The notes under the pieces are model-generated. The model did not search any database. It saw only the letters and a list, made by a program, of their open reading frames with translations, and was not told the origin of the DNA. From Dermatophagoides farinae (taxonomy: Eukaryota > Arthropoda > Arachnida > Sarcoptiformes > Pyroglyphidae), in NCBI RefSeq assembly GCF_024713945.1, contig NC_134679.1, forward strand, positions 5,399,001-5,463,000: 64,000 bases of DNA, given 5' to 3'. Shown piece by piece: positions 47,064 through 61,900 of the stretch. Within the stretch, counting starts at the first letter, position 1, and every line of letters starts with the position of its first letter. The position numbers and the translations under genes are program-made.

Positions 47064-48643
47064 GATTGAAAAGAATTTGATTAAATTAGATTTTTCGTTC
47101 TATTTATATATAATTAATAATAATTAATAAAATATTCATATAATAAAACAAGATAAAACAGAGTTGATTGATTGAGAGAAACTATTTATATATATGATGA
47201 TGAATAATGATGGAAAAATCAACTTGTCATAAATGATCCAAGATGAATGTCACAAATGTTTAACTTTCTTGTTTTTCTCTTTTGTTAATTCATTTGATGT
47301 TATCGCAGCAATTTTATATGGATTCTTCAAAAAAAAAAAAAAAAAAAATAATAAACACGAATGAAAAAAAATGTGGATTGAGCTTTTTTTTCCCGTCTAC
47401 TTTGCTTGCTATTTTAGTAGAATTTTTTTTTTATTTTGGTTTGCAATTTCCTGATGATAATAATAATAATTGATGATGATGATTGTTGTTTGTAGATCGA
47501 ATCGATGATGAACAATGATTATAGGAGAAAATGCATTAGATTAGTAGTTTTTTTTCTTTGGAGAAAATGAATAAGAATTTACCATTCTTCTTTGAATGTA
47601 TATGTGTGTATGTGTGTGTGTATGTTTCATCAATACCAATAATATATTTCTATGTTTTGGCACAATTCGGAACTTTTCTCACTGGTCTTGGCTTTGGTTT
47701 AAGCTAATTTTCAGGTATTTTTTTTTTGTTTGATGGATGAATATGAAAATTTTCAATGAAAATAAAAATATTCTTTTGAATTGTTGTTGTTATTGTTGTT
47801 TTTGTTGTAAATTGGTTGGCAGCGTTAAATGTTATCAATTCACATATATTTAATTTTGACGCAAATTTTTTCTATCAAAAAAAAAAAAATATATTTGAAG
47901 CGATTAAAATGAATTCATTATTCGTATTCGGATCAAATTTTGGAATGGTTTTGTTTATTGTTGAATGATGATTAAATTTTCAATGACGATGGCTAAGGGT
48001 CTTCGAGATCATCCAAAGCGAAATGAAAATTGTTATAATCATCTGTCGATAGCCAATCGAATTGCACAGCCAAAACAAAAAAAAAATCATATTCATCATC
48101 AACTGAAACAATAAATCAACTAATCGACATCACATTTTGAAACAGATTCACATACAAAAAAAAATTTCAATTTCATCTTGATGGTTTTGTTTACGAACTT
48201 AATTTATGTGACGATGATGAGTATGACCACCAATTTGTTTGAAATGTTGACCGCCATCGATGAATGAATAAATGAATGAATGAATGAATGATGATGATGA
48301 TGATGAGCGAAACAAAACAAAAAATAAAAACAAATGAGAACAAAATGAATTCAGCAATCACAATTGTTATACGGTCTCATATTATGTGTGTCAGTCACAT
48401 TAATAATCATCATCATTTGGATGAATTGAATTTTTATAAACAAAAAAAAATGTTGATCATTCTTTTCTAAAATCATCATCATCGTCATCATTACCAATGG
48501 TGGTGATCATGGTGATCATCATCATCATCATCACCATCACCATCATTTAATCATTATAATCCTTATTCAATTTTGTATTATGTAACTTTCAACAAATAAA
48601 TATTGTCCTATGATGACACTTGGATTCTTGATTCTTTGATTTT

Positions 48644-48649
<6 letters not shown>

Positions 48650-48679
<30 letters not shown>

Positions 48680-48696
48680 ACTCACTCACTCACTCT
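48650..48696. repeat. (CT)n followed by (CTCA)n
   Basis: A compound microsatellite: about 14 CT units, a short interruption (TTT), then four CTCA units. Confidence 0.9.
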
Positions 48697-50233
48697 CTTT
48701 TTTTTCCATTCTGGTTCTCTTTATCACTCATTCAATTTTACTCATTTTTATTCTTGGTTGTAGAGTGTGTGTGTGTTTCGCGTTTTTTTCATTATTATTA
48801 TTCTTCTTTTCATTTGGTTTCAGGATGATGATGATGATGATGGTCTGTGTATGTGCGGATTTTTTGTTGGTTAGGTCGATGTGAAAGTATAATTTTTTGG
48901 TCGGTTTCTCATTCTCCATCACACATATACACATACATAGTATTTCCTAGTTCTTCAATATATAGAAAATCGATTCAGGAGCCTGGCTTTTTTTCTCATT
49001 TTCATTTGCTTCTTGGTCGTCAATTCTGGCTTTTCCGAATAGAAAAAGGAAAAATTCTCATTCCCATTATAAATACAGTAATACATTTGTGCATAGCAGA
49101 ATTTGCAGTAAATAAAAACATTCCTCAAATGCTGGCTGGTCGGTCGGTCGGATATGATATGGATAGAATCGACACAGTTTTTTTTTCGTTTGTTTCACCA
49201 GACCTAACTTTCATTCATTCCAAACAAACAAAAAAGAAGTTCTACTGCTCTTTAGTTGACGGCTACTACCACCAGAATTTCTTGATGATCATGCTCCGAA
49301 ACCAATACAAAAACATACAGGATCTAATTGGAGAAACAAATAAAAAAAGATTAGTTCACAACAACCACCACCACCACCACCATCAATAGTTCATATAACA
49401 AGAATCGTAAATTTTTATTTGGTCGTCTTGGTTAATGTCCTGTTATATATCTTGTGTACGCAATAGATATATGGAGAACAGAAACAAAAACGAAATTTTT
49501 TTCTCCTATAGAAATAATTCAAAAACAAAACAACAAAAAACAACAAAAATTTCATGTTCATAACACCTGAAAACATTGGATAAATTTTTAAAAGAAAAAA
49601 AAATATGTCAACGCTTATAACTGGAAAAAATATAAACGATATCGTTTCATGCAGCAGTTTGAATTCAGTTTTTTTTCCACATCATTAAAGATTAGATTAG
49701 ATTGCAAATTTTGATACGAATCATAAATCAATATTATTCGAAACACTAATAATACATTTTCATTGATCTATAAATCTAAATGTATTTTTTGATTCAATCA
49801 AAAAAAAAAAAAAAAAAGAAAAGAAAACTAATCATTAACCAGAAAACTATTTTTGATTTTATTCAAGTTTTTTTTTCATTTGTAACTAAAATCATTTTCA
49901 TTATATAAATATGGACAAAGCGGGAGAAAGAGAGACAAAGACAAAGACAATTCAACCGACCGACCGACAGACCAACCAAAAATAAAATAGAGAATCCAGA
50001 ATAGAAAACCATATATAGATTTTTTTTTTTTACTTGGGCCCATTACCATTTAGTAAATCGATGATGGTAGTGGCAGATTAGATGTCAGCAGTAACAACAG
50101 AACAAAAAAAAACAAAAATTTTAATGATAAATTTTTCTCTGCTATCATCATCATCATAATCATCTCTCTATATATATTTAGTTTGTTTGTTTGTTTGTAT
50201 GTCATAAATATATATATATTATTCTCAAAATTC

Positions 50234-50264
50234 ATGATGAATGAATGAATGAATGAATGAATGA
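50234..50264. repeat. (ATGA)n tetranucleotide array
   Basis: Seven or more tandem ATGA units, similar to shorter arrays at 9427 and 48265. Confidence 0.9.
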
Positions 50265-50392
50265 AAATGTCAATCAATGAATTGAGAAAAAAAAACAATT
50301 TTCTTGTCTTGTTAATATATATAAAAATAAATGGCTTTGCCACCACCCAAAAAAAATCACAAATGACAAAATTGGATGAATGTTTTGTTACA

Positions 50393-50440
50393 ATCGATCG
50401 ATCGATCGATCGATCGATTGATTGTTTGTTTGTTTGTTTG
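50393..50440. repeat. (ATCG)n then (TTTG)n compound repeat
   Basis: About six units of ATCG, whose frame ATCGATCG is self-complementary, grade through ATTG into four units of TTTG. Confidence 0.92.
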
Positions 50441-52993
50441 TCGGATTCAAAAAATCAATTGTCTTATTTTTTGATTAATTATGATTTGAATTTGTTTTTT
50501 TTTCACTTCAATTCAGATTCTAAAATTCTTAATAAGAACGCAAAAAAATTATTTTTCAGTTGATAGATTAGATATGATTTTGTTTTTCTGTTTGGTTCAA
50601 TTTTTTTCCAGCCGTTGTCGTCTTCTTTTTTATTCGATTTTTTTTCTTTGTTACATTTTTTTTTTTAATTATGACCATTGTTGTTGCCTTGGTATTATTT
50701 ATATATACACACACACCACCACCACCACACACACAGACGGAAGAAAATATAACCAAAATTTCATTTTGGCTTTTGTGTAAAAAACGAAAATTGATTTTTT
50801 TTCACTTTCATTTTCTTGAAATATGAATATATATAGGCAGATGTCATTTGTAAGCCATTCTCGTCGTCTATTTGAAAGTTTCAATTTTCAATAAAATTAT
50901 TCTTAAAAAAAATAAATAAATAAATGGTTTTTTCAGGAAAGCAAACCATTTTTTTTCAATTGACCGAAAATTGAATATATATCCTTTATTCATTTTTCAA
51001 ATTTCTTCTTGATTTGTGATTTATATTAGTCTTCGATTATCAATCCACACGCGTACAGCAGATAAAGCAATGGACGTGAAAAGAAAAATGTGTGGAACCA
51101 ACCAGCTGTGTCACAGAAGATGATTGTCAAATGTGGTTATATAAGAAAAAAAAACCATCAATATACCAAGATATAACAGTAATAACAATAAACGTATATA
51201 TATGTAATGTGGTGGTGGTGGTGGACGAAAAACACACACACACACAAACATTAAGTATGTTTTTATGTTACTATATTACTTACTATATTTTCTGAGATTT
51301 TTATTTCTTCCAGTGTTTATCTCAATTTCCTTCGTTGACGTTATTTGAATGGATTCGGGATCATCTTTGGAATTGTTGTTGTTGTTATATATATGGTTTA
51401 AATTGATAGTTTTAATAAGCTTTGTCACATAATTGATATTTTTTTCGAAACACTAATGGATATACCATGAAACATTATGATGACCATGTTTGTGTGGTCA
51501 TTTATGGATCAAAGTGGCTAGTTTTTGCTGAAGTTTGTAAAAAAAAAAATATCAAAATGAGTATGATGTTCAATTTTGTTGTACTTACCAGCGACATACA
51601 CACATATCTCTTCATTGGTCGGATATCAAAATTGGATGCCGTTCGATAATGATAATAATGAATGAGCCAAATCGATAACAATTTTGTCCCGAAAAAAAAA
51701 TCAATAATATTTTGTAATCGATTCATGTTTTAGTAACTAGATTTTGGATGAAACAATTCTTTTTTTTTGTACCATCGACTATCGATAGTTTTTCGAATGT
51801 GTAATAAATGAATCATCATCATCAGTTATACTATTTTACACTCAAATGAAACCAGATGGTATTATCTTGTTTGATTGTTTTTCGAGAAACATCTGAAAAA
51901 AATGAATTAAAAAAAAATTATTATTCAAAGAATCGCTATTTGGAATTTTATCATTCGTCTTTTACTCATTTTTAAACATATATACTCACACTTTAGTTAT
52001 TCCAAATTACAAAAAATGAATTATTAAATTAATCATAATTAATTGATGAAAAATGAAATGTTTTGTTACTATCAATAAGTTATTCAGGCCAAAAAAATGT
52101 ATCATCAGTCGAGAATTATTCTTGTCATCAAATGAAAAACTTGTCATATGAGAGAGAGAGAAAGCAAGGGGAAGAGAAACAGCAAAGCAGAGAAAAAATT
52201 CCATCATCATATTTTTTTTTTGTTCAGTAGCAGCTTGTCATGCAAAATTTCCATTTTATTCACAATCAGCGAATAAAAATTGTTACCATAATCGAATTTT
52301 CTTTGGAGAATTGAATGAATGTGAAACAATTATAAATTTAATAATAACCAAAAATAAAACAAAACAAAAAAAAAATGAGAATCGAATCACGTGGTGATGA
52401 TGATGATGATGATGACATAACTTAATTCCAAAGTGATGATGCACCGGAATATATAAGAAAATTCAAACAAAATTCATCACTGAACAAGAAAGAAAAAAAA
52501 AATCAAATGATCAATTGATCAAGAATTTAATGAAATAAAAATCAAATTAAAGATGGTTATATAAATGTTAATCAATCAATCAAAGATAATCTTTTTTGTC
52601 ATATAGTCGACGTTTAATGTTTAAATTCGATTATTAAATCTCATTTGGATTTGATGATGTATGAGTGTGACAAACACTACCATCTGGTGGAATAAAAAAT
52701 TGCACAATTTGAAAATTTTATTTTTTTTTATTAATTAAAAAAAATTGTATGTATAAAACAAATTGTACAAAAATCCATATATTTAGTTTGAAAATAAATA
52801 TAAAATTACAAGATATGCAAAATATAAATCTTCATACAAATATCACAATTCATATATTATATTATTATATATAGTGAATAAAAATGATTTACATGTTATT
52901 TACAATAGAATTAGTTTTTTTTTCATTCATTTGAAAAATGAAAAAATAAACACACCTTTTGATAAGTATATCACATTTTATAGTTGATCAATA

Positions 52994-55900
52994 TTATCGA
53001 AATTGAGATAGAAATCTAGAACCATTATTCGTTGCTTTATTATAAATCGATGATGATGACGATGATGATGACGATGACGACGACGATGATGAAGATAATG
53101 TTTGATCGACCAACGAAGAAGTTGTAGGCGGCAGTTGTGGTTGCTGTTGTTTTTGTGTAAAAGGATGATTGAATGATTTTTGTGATAGATTAGTACTACC
53201 ATTATTAGAAAGTACAGTTCCATATCCACCACTACTATAAAGATTATTATTAATGTTATTAGACTGTTGCTGGTAACGATAATCAGCCATTACATATGGA
53301 TTGTGATGATGATGATGATGATGTTCATACATATTTGTCATCGATGATGGAATTTCTTGATGATTTGAACGAATTTTTGTCGTTGATGATGATGATGATG
53401 TTTGTGACATATTATTCAAATTATTATCATTATTCATTGTTGTTGTTGTTGTTCCATGTTGATCCATTGTCACCAATGCATCAGTAGATTTTAATCGTGC
53501 AATCTCAGCAAACACTGATGATAATGGCTGATATTTAGGTTGATATTGTTGAATATAATCCCAATTATATGAACCAGCAAGTTCACCACCTTCATTATGA
53601 TGATGAACTGATGAAGTAGATGATTTATTTGGAATATGAATATTTCCTGAATTTGTTATCGCTGTGCTAGTGTTACTTGTTGTTGGTGCATTAATTGTAC
53701 TACCACTATGGGTTGATCCAGATGTTCCACGATGTGATTTTAATCTTTTCGTCATTCCTTGCTTTGATGGTCCAAGTTTGCTTATCTGGCTGATAACATC
53801 GATTGATTCAACATCATCATCATCATCGATGGCAACCGATGATGTATTCTCGGGTTCTTCATAATGATTTGTCACACCTAAACGTGCCAGATATTCAGCT
53901 ATGGTTGTTGGTTCTTCTGAAGGATCATCATTATCATAATAATTACTTGATTCATTAATCATACGAATTTCTTCATCAACATCATCTAGATCGGCATCAT
54001 CTTCAGCTGAACCACGACCAGATGAAGCTGAATGTCCTTCAATAATTGGGACACCACCACATACATTATTCGGTGTTGTTGTTGTTGTTATTGTAACATC
54101 ATTATAACAAGGTGGTGCAACTGGCGCAACAGATCCGGTTGTTCCATAATGAGCAACCGAATATGCAGGTGAATGTATATTCGGATCGCCTGGTACTCCT
54201 ACTACACCTTCTACAAAACCTGAACCAATTTTTCGAAATAATGATCCAACATGATGATTACCACCACTACCAGCTAATGTTCTTAAATGACCGGTAAGAT
54301 AATGTTGTTGTTCTTGTTGCTGTTGATGCATACGAATAACGATAACGCTAACCATTAAAACAAAAGTGATCAATAGAAGCAATACAATCAGGAATATAAT
54401 CCAACCAGGCAATGGTGCGTCTCTTTGTGTTGGAATCTGCTCACCAGCGATCGCTAATCCAGCATCTATATTGTTGATGACTTCGGCCAAATCGATTTCA
54501 CTATTATCATCACCAATCAGTGTTAGACGAACATTGACGACCGTTAAAGAATTTAATGAATTCATACGACCAGATTGAGCCGATATAATCATTGAAAATT
54601 GTTTGGGAATATTAGCATTGTAGAGAGACATCGAAATACTTCCAGTAGTTGAATTAATATGAACAAATTCCAATAATGTTTGTGGTGATATATTTTTGAT
54701 TGAATAAACAACGATGCCATCAGGACCAGAATCCGAATCGATTGCCAATACTTGTCCAATTTTCACTCGAGAACGTGTAATAGATGTGACCACTTTGAAA
54801 TCATATGAATCATTTACAAATTGTGGACTATGTTCATCGATTGATCCAATTTGTATTTCGATAATTGTTTCAGCCGTATTACATTGTAAATCATTTGTAT
54901 TACCGCCATACAGATTATTTCCACTTAGATCATTTGCTTTAACAATAAATTTATAAACTGAAGATGCTTTTGATTCATAATCTAATTTCCCATCTGTAAT
55001 GATAAAACCACTATCTGAATCATATCTAAATGGACTATCATTCCATTCGCTTAATTTCATCACGGTATAATTCAATTGATCACGATCTTGATCGATAGCT
55101 TTGATTGGTAAAACTTTTGTTCCAATAGCAACATTTTCGTCAATCAAACATTTAAAATGATTCGTTGGAAATTGTGGACAATATTCATTCGAATTGATAA
55201 GATTTATGTTGATTATGGTGAAATAACGTGCACCAGATTGATAGGATTCGGCAACCACACCCAAACGATAGATGGGATTTGTTTCAAAATCAAGCTTTTT
55301 ATCCACTATCAACATTCCAGTACGCGAATCGAAACGGAATAAATTTTGATCATTACCACTAAAAATACGAAAATGAAAATTATCACCGCTTTCAGATTGT
55401 TGTGAAATTGTTCGTAGAACAGGTGGTGAAGTTTTCAATTTCTGAATTTCAGCGCCAATTTTTTCGTTTTCATTAATTTCCAATTCAAACACTTGCGATT
55501 TAAAAGGGCTGGCAAACATTGTCGAATCTTTTACATTCGATGGACGAACTTTGATATGAACAAAAATGATTGTAGAATTTGATAACGATCTTTTATCATC
55601 GATAGGTTTGATTTTCAACAGATATTGATCAGTCAGTGGACGATTGATAAGAACCAATTCTCTACCACGTAAAATGATGAAATTCTTATTACTATTGCCG
55701 TTGAATATGACATAATTAGCATGTGATCGTCGCGATAGTCGCAAGAGCGGCACACCAATTTGTGAACTTTCAATTTCAATAGTATAACTATTTGTAGATG
55801 ATGATGATAATTCTTTTTTGCTATAATAATTTGATGATGATGATGATGTTAATTCATTATGTTTGAAATTCAATACCAATGATGCTTGTGCCTGTTCAAT

Positions 55901-58900
55901 GGAATCTTGATAACGTGCAAACACTGTTAACATTACAAATTTGGTTCTTCGATAACGAATCGTACGATTATTGTAGATAATTCCACGTGTTTGATCAATA
56001 TAAAAACCTTCCGGTCCTGCTTCTGAATTCAATGAGAACAGAATTTTTCGTTTAATCATTGGATCTTCAATCATTTGAGCACGAAATAACTCAACATTAA
56101 TGTCGGACATTAAAATTGAATGTTTATCATCAAGATCTAATTTCTGATAGAAATTTGCCCCATCACGAAATACTGGAGCCATTTTTGAATAATTTCGTTT
56201 AACATTGATAGTAATATCCGTTTCGATTGTATGCATTTGATCGGATGCTTGAAGCAATAGTTTAATACGACGAACCAATAATCCAGATGAAGATCCACCT
56301 AACAAAGGTTTCAATGGACATTTTAAATAAATTTTTCCCGTATAAAGACCCATTTCGAAACAATCTTCATCTTCATTCAAATCATTATTTGTTTTTAATT
56401 TCATATAACTTAATGTTGGATGAATATCAACATCATTAGCAGTCCATGTGGCGATTGCCGAACCAATTTCAGCATCTTCACTAACGGAAATTTCTTTATA
56501 CGGTGGAAATACCGGTACATTATCATTCTGATCAATAACGATGATTTCAACAACACATTGTGTTAAATGTTGATAGCTTGCTTCATCAGCCAAAAAATCA
56601 CCGAAAAAATCTTGTTTCATTTCGGTTGCAATAACTTTCAATTGATATCGATCATGAATTTCTCTATCTAAAACAATATTTGTTCTGATGACGCCATCAT
56701 TATCAATACTGAATGCCATATCGTTATTACCATCCACAATATAATAACTATAATGACGTGTACCGATTGTTTTGTTAAAAATCAAAGATTCATCATCAAT
56801 ATCGATGGCATTCACCTGTGCAACAAACGTGCCCGTTTGTTCATTTTCACTGATTGTAGCAATATAATGTTTCTGTGTGAATTGAGGTAAATTATCATCC
56901 ACGTTTGCAATATGTATGGTCAAATTGTATAGATAAGAATGTTCATATAAATTCGTATCTGATGGACGATAAGCGAAAATTAAAACCTGAATTCGATTTG
57001 GTTGTGATTCATAATCTAATGATTTTCGCAATTTTAGATGTTTATCGTAAATTTCGAAATAACTGCGATCAATATCTGCATAGAATATTTGATAATTATA
57101 TGATTGTGGATGATGATGATTATGTATGAATGAACCAAGATTAACAATATCGTAACCGATTATTTGATTTTCCGATACTTCCAATGAATCCAGATGAATT
57201 GATTGAATAAATTTACGATCATCAATGCCACCGATGAAAATTTGTAACAAAGTTGATGTGCTGATCGATTGTTGTTGTTGATGATGATCAAAATGTTGTG
57301 TCACTTCAATGATAGCTTCATAATAATTATAATTCAATGAACGTTTCACAAGAATAGCTCCGGTTTGTGGTTGAATAGTGAAATAATCATTGAATGAACG
57401 ATAACTTTCACCACCATTCAATACACGATATGATAATATATTTGAATTTTTTTCATGTTTAAAATAATTTTGATAAGATGTAAATTCAATGGAACCAATT
57501 TTCTGATTAATACGAATACTATGTCGTGATTCATCCACAATAATTACATATGGATATTTAATCAATTTGAATGAATCAACAAATGAATTATGATTTCCAT
57601 TTGTAATCAATGTCAGATGTACTTTAGTTTTCGATACGTATGATTGATAGGCAATTTTTCCAGCTTCTATGGCGCTCACTTCGAATGTAAAAACATTCGA
57701 ATCCAATTGATTGAATATTGGAATTACAAACGATGAATGTAAACGAATTTCTCCAGTTTCTGAATTCATACTTAAATATCTTGTTAAATTATTGGAATCA
57801 TTTTCAATACGATAAAGAAGTTTATCACCATCAGAATCAATAGCTCGTACAGTGATAACATCAATCCATCCAAATGAAACATCATTGACAATGGCATAAT
57901 AATCACTTTTCTCAAAAATAGGACCATTATCATTTACGTCCAATAATTCGATGGTAACATTACAAGTAGAAGTATGCAAAGAATCTGAAACTTCTAGGAT
58001 TAAACTATACATTGATTGCATTTCACGATCTAATTGAGAATTGATACTCAATTCACCACGTTGTTCGTGTAGAACAAATTTATTGCCAACATTACCGGTG
58101 GAAATACGATATTGAAGACCGGAATTACTTGATCGATTATTATGGTCAGTGAAATCTGGATCGATAGCCACCAGTGTATAGATGGTGGTTCCTGGTTTTA
58201 CATTTTCCGGTATTTTAATGTTGAAATTGGGTTGAACAAAATATGGTGAATTATCGTTGATATCAATAACCTAGACAAAAAAAGAGAATTTAAATTAATG
58301 AATTCTTCAATAAAAACAATCTTACCTTAACATTGACTAATGTTGAAGTATGGTGTTTGAAATTTTCATCAAACGCATAAACGGGTACATAGAAATGATC
58401 GATTTGTTCACGATCTAAACTTTTCATCAATTTTAATTCTCCATTATTTGAATCGAGATCAAAATAATCGGCATAACGATAACTTTTAGGCAGCAAATAA
58501 GTAATGTTTGATGATTGTTGGTCAGAATCTTTAGCTTCAAGCTGAACGATCAATTGTCCAGTTGGAGCATTTTCAATAATTTCTTTTTCATATGATCGTC
58601 GTAAAAAAATCGGTGGCTCATCATTAGTATTAAGTATTCTGTTTTTCAAAAAAATAGATAAATTCAATTAACAATCTCAAAAAACATGAAGGTTAATTAC
58701 CTTATTCTAATGATATTCGAAATTGTGGCGATTGGCAATAATTTCGAATCATAAACCACAGCAGTAATATTGACACGATGTTCATGTTTACTTTCATAAT
58801 CAAATTCACGTTTCAAACTTAATAGACCATTATCCGAATTCAATGTAAATTGTTCATCATTTGACATTAAATGTCCATGGCTAGCTAGAAAATATCGTAC

Positions 58901-61900
58901 TTTAAAATCATCATGTGTTATATTGATTCGAGCATGAATGATTGGTGAGCCAATATGACAACAATCTTCTTCTAGTTCAATAAATTTTTCATTCAAAAAT
59001 GCAATATTTCCCAATTGTGATTGATCGGAATCGATAATTTTCATTCGTATAGGTACACTTTGTATAATTTTGCCATGCCTTTTAGCTATCAAAGATAGGA
59101 CAAATTCTTCATGTAGATATTGGCTAATTAATGTTGTATCATGTGAACGTTTAAATTGTAAAACACTATTTGAATCGATCAAAAACATTCGATTCAATGC
59201 ATCATCATTGATTATTGGACTAGAAAGTTCATATTCAATGTCACCGATTTTCGAAGCTGGACAATTTGAATGATTTAAATATAGTAAATCGTGATTCTTA
59301 AATGATTCATTTGGACTATACGGTATTTTAACATCGAATAGATCTGGATTTTCAATCGGTAATGGAAGACAATTAACATTATCGTTAGATTCAATTTGGA
59401 TATTGATTCGAACATAATGATCACATTGAATCATTTGATGATGATGAATTTTGATTTCAGTAATTTCCAACAATGCAGCTAAACATTGTGACCAATCAAT
59501 GCAAAGTAATAGATTGTATTCATTTTTTGCTGTTCGATTAAGACGATCGAATGTCATTAAATGTAGTTTTGGTTCATTTGTATCAACATTTTCGACGAAA
59601 AATGGCAAACCATTCTTAATTTGATAATGAAAATTTGTAAAGAAACGATTATTACATTGATGTTGTTGCATCAATTTCATTGGTAAATCTATCGAACCAA
59701 ATCGATATCCATAATCAATTTCATTTGATTTAGCATTGAAATTATATTGTTCAACATAATCCAGATCAATATTCAAGGTACGTTTATCGACAATTTCAAT
59801 ATCGATCATTTTGACTTTGGATTTTTTGCCTTGGCCATCGGTTGCAAGTAATGAAATTTTTCTCGTTGTACGTTTCAATGTTTCTTTTATATCAGTTTTA
59901 GTAATTAAAGCACCAGTAAGACGATCTATAGTGAAAAGATCGCTTTCATCCGCCATACTATAATAAACAGTTCCATTATCACCAAAATCTGGATCAAATG
60001 CATGGAATGTAGCAATGGTGCTTTTACGTGATGTACCAACAGGCACGGTCAATCTATTGCTACCATCATCATTTTCATCATTATCATCAAAAACGGGACG
60101 ATTATCATTGATATCCAAAACATTAACAATAATGGTAGCTTTTTCTTCACTATACAATGATTCTATTGTACCTTGATCACGAACATCAACATTGAATTCA
60201 TAACGATCTTTTGATTCACGATCTAAATTTGAACGTAAATAAATCTGTCCATTTGATGGATTAATACCAAACATTTTTACGGATTCTTGTTGTTGTTGCG
60301 AAATGTTATAAACTATTGATGCATTTCCACCGAGATCCATATCGAATGCAAATACTTGACCGATCAATGTTCCAACACTTGCATCTTCTGATATGTTGAA
60401 TACATATTTTGATTGTTTCCAATATGGTCGATTATCATTCGTATCTTGTACGGTAATGTGAACAATAGCTGTAGCATTCAATGGTTTCGGTAGTCCATGA
60501 TCAGTAACGGTTATAAGAAATTCATAATGATCCAATGTTTCACGATCCAATAAATCTCGTACAAATAGTTGACCATTGTTTGGTGAAATATCAATTGGTA
60601 ATTGTAATTGCTTATTATTATCAACATTTTTTTGGCCATCATTCATCATCGGATATAATGAATAAGTTAATCGAGCATTATTACCAGTATCAGCATCTGT
60701 AGCTTTAATCTGATAGATATTTGTATTAATTGCGACATTTTCCTGTACTTGAATTCGATATAACGGTAACGATGATGATGATGATGATTGACGATGTACA
60801 TTATTCTTGAACGTTTGATGATTGATGTAATGTTGTTGTTGATATTGATAATTATTATTCGACACATCTAATAATTGAGCGGTACCAACGAAAATCGGTG
60901 CATTATCGTTCACCTGTGTATGAGTATTTGATTGATGAAAAAAAAGAAAATCAATTAGATCATGGATCATCAAAAATTTGAAAAAATGAAAAAAAGAGTA
61001 AATTAAATATAAAACGATAAACTCCTAATTTATCATTATATTATACAATTCAATTTTTTAAGAATGTTGTTGTTGTTGTTGTTGTTATTTATAACTGATT
61101 TTTTTCTGGTTAATCATCAGCTATTGATGATGATCGTAAAATATTGTACAGTTGACTATGGATGAAATTGAAAATGACAGCATCAAACACACACACACAC
61201 ATACAAACATGGGGTTTTCTTAGTTTAGTAAAAAGGAAAAACCTTGATCTTTTTGATGAACAGCAATTATTATTTCTAAGTAAAAAAAACCAGATAAGGA
61301 ATTTAAATTGCTTTAAATTGGATTTCTTTTTTTTATTGGCAATGTTTTTTCTTTCGTTTTTATTTTTACATGACATGACCCAATAGTAGCATATTCGACC
61401 TCTTGAAGTATAAACAACAACACTTGTTTGGTTGGTTTGAATTTTCAATTGACTTTTTTTTGTGTAGCCATAAAATGAACAACAACAACAAAAACAAGAT
61501 CGAGGATCTACCTATAGGAGCGAACATCATCATCATATTACCAATAAGAAACACAAATCACCACCATCATCAATGATGAGGTAAGCTATTACTGTCAATC
61601 TTTTCTTTTGATGTCCATCATTATGTATGTATGTGTGTGTGTGTGTGACAAGATGAATGTTATTGTTAGTTTCATGCAAACATGCATGGTTTCGATTCGC
61701 GGTCATTCGGGAATTTTTTTTTTCTTCACTAAACATAAACATTGAATGGCATTTCAAATAGATAGATCAAATCAATGTTTTGTGAAACCAAAATTATACA
61801 ATGGGTGAACAAGATTTGTGTTCTGATTTTATTGGCAAAAAAAAAAATAATGGAAAATATCAACATCGAGCCATGATGACGATGATGATGAGTTTAATTT

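Larger units (their letters stand above)
47064..52993. other. Repeat-rich intergenic stretch between dachsous and DGK-theta
   Basis: No gene was supported in about 5.9 kb. It holds poly-A 47329-47348 and 49801-49817, ATGA arrays at 48265-48290 and 50234-50264, a CT array 48650-48677 followed by CTCA repeats to 48696, a GATC/GTTT compound array at 50393-50440, GAT arrays 48824-48841 and 52393-52414, and GTG repeats at 51210-51223. The DGK-theta promoter lies at the left end and the dachsous 3' untranslated region at the right end. Confidence 0.5.

Noticed and set aside
48847-49389. 180-residue plus-strand ORF
   Set aside because: No upstream ATG (starts at GTG), ends in a His array from CAC repeats, and matches no family I know; probably chance.
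51064-51220. Short frame reading EPTSCVTEDDCQMW, resembling a cysteine-rich exon
   Set aside because: Runs straight into repeat translation, has no clear splice sites, and is too short to judge.
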